Shown: positions 23,579 to 25,437 of the stretch, piece by piece
How the letters are laid out: each line of letters starts with the position of its first letter
How positions within the stretch are numbered: position 1 is the first letter of the stretch
NCBI GenBank assembly: GCA_038207745.1
Contig: JBBQZL010000008.1
Location: forward strand, 1-25,437
Source of the DNA: JBBQZL01 sp038207745
GTDB taxonomy: Bacteria; Actinomycetota; Thermoleophilia; Solirubrobacterales; 70-9
Length of the DNA stretch: 25,437 bases
Direction: 5' to 3'
Position numbers and translations under genes: made by a program
The notes under the pieces: model-generated
What the model was told of the DNA's origin: nothing
Database searches by the model: none
The model's input: only the letters and a program-made list of their open reading frames with translations

Positions 23579-24201
23579 CACCTCCACGCAAGCACAAGAC
23601 GGACGACATCCTCGATGCAGCGCGGGCGCAGGTCCTCGCCGAGGGACCCCGTGCGACCACGGTTGCCGCAATCGCAGAAGCGAGCGGCGCGCCCGTCGGC
23701 ACGCTCTATCACCGCTTCGGGAGCCGCGATGGCGTGCTTGCCGCCGCATGGCTTCGCGCACTGGAGCGATTCCAGGCCGGGGTTCTGGCGGCCGACGAGG
23801 CCCACCCGGATGACCCGGTCGAGGCCGGCGTGGCGATGGCCGTCACCTCGCTGGCATTTGCCTCCGAACACCCCGAAGACGCCCGGCTGCTGCTTGTGAT
23901 CAGGCGGAGCGACCTGCTGGACGGCTCAACGGACGAGTCGCTGCAAGCCCAGCTCGACTCGATGAACGCGCCGCTCCTCGAAGCGCTGAATCGGATCGCA
24001 GACGCAATCTACGGCCACACCGGAGTCCGCGCCATCGATGCGATCACGCGCGCCGTCGTAGATCTGCCGACCGCGGCGGTCCGCCGGCACGTCCGCAAGA
24101 CGGGGGATCGCCTTCCCGAGTGGCTCGAAGAGGACGTTGCCGACGCCACGAGAAGACTACTCACCCGCCGGCGCCATCTGTCCCACCCGCACACGTTGTG
24201 A
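23575..24201 (+). CDS. TetR/AcrR-family regulator, divergent from the SRPBCC genes
   Basis: 208 residues. The HTH is TTVAAIAEASGAPVGTLYHRFGSRDGVL, preceded by KTDDILDAARAQVLAEG; both match TetR-family DNA-binding domains strongly, so ATG 23575 must be close to the true start. The C-terminal half is helical and ends in a basic tail. It probably controls the divergent SRPBCC genes and itself through the 28-bp repeat over both starts. It is not close to the tandem TetR pair and lacks their N-terminal arm. A weak GC hairpin (24225-24238) without a T-run follows. Confidence 0.9.
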   Translation: MAPPRKHKTDDILDAARAQVLAEGPRATTVAAIAEASGAPVGTLYHRFGSRDGVLAAAWLRALERFQAGVLAADEAHPDDPVEAGVAMAVTSLAFASEHPEDARLLLVIRRSDLLDGSTDESLQAQLDSMNAPLLEALNRIADAIYGHTGVRAIDAITRAVVDLPTAAVRRHVRKTGDRLPEWLEEDVADATRRLLTRRRHLSHPHTL

Positions 24202-24409
24202 ACGTCTGAAGAAAGACCATCCCGGGCCCACCGGGGCCGCTTCGTCTCTCGCCACCACCCATGGCTCTTCCGCTTTCCGCGGCATCTCTGCCGCCTCTAT
24301 GCGTCAAGCGGGAGCGGGCGGCAGCGTGACGGCCCTCCACCCGGTAGGCGGTTGCGGTCGACGCGGAGTCAGATCAGATCTGGTGGTCCTGCTATTTCGT
24401 GCGAGTCTT
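24202..24409. other. Intergenic region without a recognisable gene
   Basis: No frame here resembles a protein I know. Apart from a short GGCCC/GGGCC hairpin at 24225-24238 I see no repeat or promoter of note. It separates the convergent tetR and secreted-protein genes. Confidence 0.5.
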
Positions 24410-24844
24410 TTAGAGAGTCCTGCCGCCGCACTTGGCGGGTTCGCCCGGCCTCGGGAAGTATTTGACTACGCCCTTCTCCCTGCCGCCCGATAGGAACCTG
24501 CCCTTAACCGTCGCCCTCCAGGCGCCTTCGGGAATCTGCGCCTTGACCTTTGCCGTGAACCTTCCCGCCTTGATCTTCGCCGGCTTGGAAGTCTGGGGTG
24601 GGGGCGGGCCGCCCGCTCCGCACTTGTTCGGAATGTATGGCTTCACCCTTACGCCGATTACCCTCTTGCCGGACGCGGAAACCCTGAGGGTGACCGTCGT
24701 CTCCGATTGACCCTTCAGGTGGCCCGAATACTTGGCGCCCTTGACAGGCGCGGCCGCGAAGGCGATGGCGGCGACAGCCCCAACCGCGAGAACCGCGAAA
24801 CCGACAACCCGGCCGGTCCGAGATCTTCCTTTGGCTGCTGTCAT
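24410..24844 (-). CDS. Small secreted protein of unknown function
   Basis: 144 residues with a basic start and a hydrophobic segment (VVGFAVLAVGAVAAIAFAAA) acting as signal peptide. The mature part begins with GAKYSGHLKGQSETTVTLRV and contains a KCGAGG Cys, an AGRFTAKVKAQIPEG strand pair, the TVKGRFLSGGREKG motif and a terminal KCGGRTL Cys, so one disulfide is likely. This Ser-Gly/Cys beta-domain pattern recalls small secreted proteins that are frequent in Thermoleophilia; no function is known to me. The start is supported by AAAGGGG 7 nt upstream of the ATG at 24844, one of the best ribosome-binding sites in the window. Confidence 0.8.
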   Translation of the reverse strand: MTAAKGRSRTGRVVGFAVLAVGAVAAIAFAAAPVKGAKYSGHLKGQSETTVTLRVSASGKRVIGVRVKPYIPNKCGAGGPPPPQTSKPAKIKAGRFTAKVKAQIPEGAWRATVKGRFLSGGREKGVVKYFPRPGEPAKCGGRTL

Positions 24845-25140
24845 CGGACACCCCTTTCGTGGGGAAGGCGTTGAAAAGGCGTTGGATCAACTCGACCGCT
24901 CTATCACTGCCGGCTCAGAAGGATCCGATCCCCGGGGCGCGGCGGGAGACCGGGCTCGGGCCGGGCCGACCGGCCGGGATCTGTTGCAGGTCCCGCTGGA
25001 CCATCTGGAAGGTCATGCACCTCCGCGGCCTCTCGCGCCGGCGTCGCTCTCCTCGCGAGACCTACCGCCGCTACGAGTCGTCTCGGCCGGGTGCCGGGCG
25101 AGTTCCCCGGCCCGGTCTGCCGTACACGCACCGTGCAGAG
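24845..25140. other. 296-bp region between the secreted protein and the arsenite exporter
   Basis: Both strands carry open frames here, the longest being plus-strand 24859-25287 (142 codons, Arg-rich), but none shows a recognisable motif and that one runs into the exporter antisense. I see no RNA gene fold. The promoter of the 24844 gene should lie in the first 100 bp. Confidence 0.5.
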
Positions 25141-25437
25141 CTACATCCCTGCTTCCGCCGGCGCAGTGCCGGTGGCCGCTTCGTCGTGGTACCAGTGGCG
25201 CGACAGCCAGAGCGAGACATAGACGAGACCGACCAGGGCTGGTACCTCGATCAACGGCCCGACCGCCCCTGCCAGAGCCTCGCCTGAGGTCGCACCGAAC
25301 ACTCCGACAGCGACGGCAATCGCAAGCTCGAAGTTGTTCGATGCCGCCGTGAACGCGAGCGAAGCCGCATGGTCGTAGGGGAGGCCGATCGCCTTGCCGA
25401 GCGTGAAGCTGGTGAAGAACATCACCGCGAAGTAGAG
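25141..25437 (-). CDS. ACR3-family arsenite exporter, C-terminal part (5' end outside window)
   Basis: The minus frame is open through the last base of the window (LYFAVMFF...), so only the last about 98 residues are present. The block LAFTAASNNFELAIAVAVGV, followed by FGATSGEALAGAVGPLIEVP and ALVGLVYVSLWL, is diagnostic of the ACR3 (bile-acid/arsenite transporter) family, which exports As(III) across the inner membrane using the proton gradient. The C-terminus is a short acidic and Ala-rich tail. Other ars genes (arsR, arsC), if present, would lie beyond the window; none is found on the 3' side. Confidence 0.9.
   Translation of the reverse strand, partial: LYFAVMFFTSFTLGKAIGLPYDHAASLAFTAASNNFELAIAVAVGVFGATSGEALAGAVGPLIEVPALVGLVYVSLWLSRHWYHDEAATGTAPAEAGM

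Noticed and set aside
23033..23899. 288-codon plus frame across the SRPBCC/tetR region
   Set aside because: It is antisense to the SRPBCC gene and in another frame of the tetR gene; both real frames have clear family motifs.
24859..25287. 142-codon plus-strand Arg-rich frame before the arsenite exporter
   Set aside because: No motif, no ribosome-binding site, and its second half is antisense to the well-supported ACR3 coding sequence.

Overview
The window looks like chromosomal DNA of a high-GC actinobacterium. The nearest match I can suggest from memory is Thermoleophilia/Solirubrobacterales. The reasons are strong G/C preference at third codon positions, many TetR-family regulators (four, two of them tandem paralogues), a DedA-PAP2 fusion, a small secreted GxG/Cys protein of a style I associate with that class, and GTGA/ATGA translational overlaps. 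Taxonomy is inference and was not tested.

Layout. 1-743: 3' part of an enolase-superfamily gene. 799-1332: ferritin, tail-to-tail with a minus-strand DedA/PAP2-like membrane protein (1329-2840), then a small HicA-like protein. 3249-5363: a TetR-MFS efflux operon with a clear palindromic operator in front of tetR. 5514-7708: an unusual zinc-ribbon SDR protein coupled to a secreted peptidoglycan amidase. 7722-9417: a VOC protein, a divergent NAD(P)-binding protein and a small secreted protein with RTX-type repeats. 9592-10263: a graveyard holding a broken secreted metallopeptidase-like gene and a probable serine-recombinase tail, ending at a tRNA-Asp gene (minus). 10413-11258: FAH-family hydrolase. 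11277-14907: cell-surface genes, namely a secreted zinc metallopeptidase coupled to a secreted hydrolase-like protein with a peptidoglycan-binding domain, and a divergent CE4 polysaccharide deacetylase. 14914-17034: the remains of a three-gene lipid-modification operon (amine-oxidase-like, DUF1365, cyclopropane-fatty-acid synthase) in which only the last gene is intact. 17047-19240: alpha/beta hydrolase and two tandem TetR regulators. 19567-22851: a large PAS/GAF sensor with a C-terminal EAL domain (c-di-GMP phosphodiesterase). 22855-24201: a decayed and an intact SRPBCC gene, divergent from a TetR gene with which they share a 20-bp intergenic space. 24410-25437: a small secreted protein, then the C-terminal part of an ACR3 arsenite exporter running off the window.

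The most distinctive result is the decay pattern. Three genes (amine oxidase-like, DUF1365, second SRPBCC) keep recognisable N- and C-terminal blocks but have lost their middles, while operon order and even the ATGA coupling to the CFA synthase are retained. An uninterrupted 695-codon frame through this wreckage would probably be miscalled as one fusion protein. Other points worth checking are an SDR with Thr where the catalytic Tyr should be, a DedA-fused PAP2 domain whose three phosphatase motifs are all degenerate, and a structured 326-bp intergenic region before the EAL gene. I did not find a CRISPR array, an intact insertion sequence, a prophage or a clear defence system.
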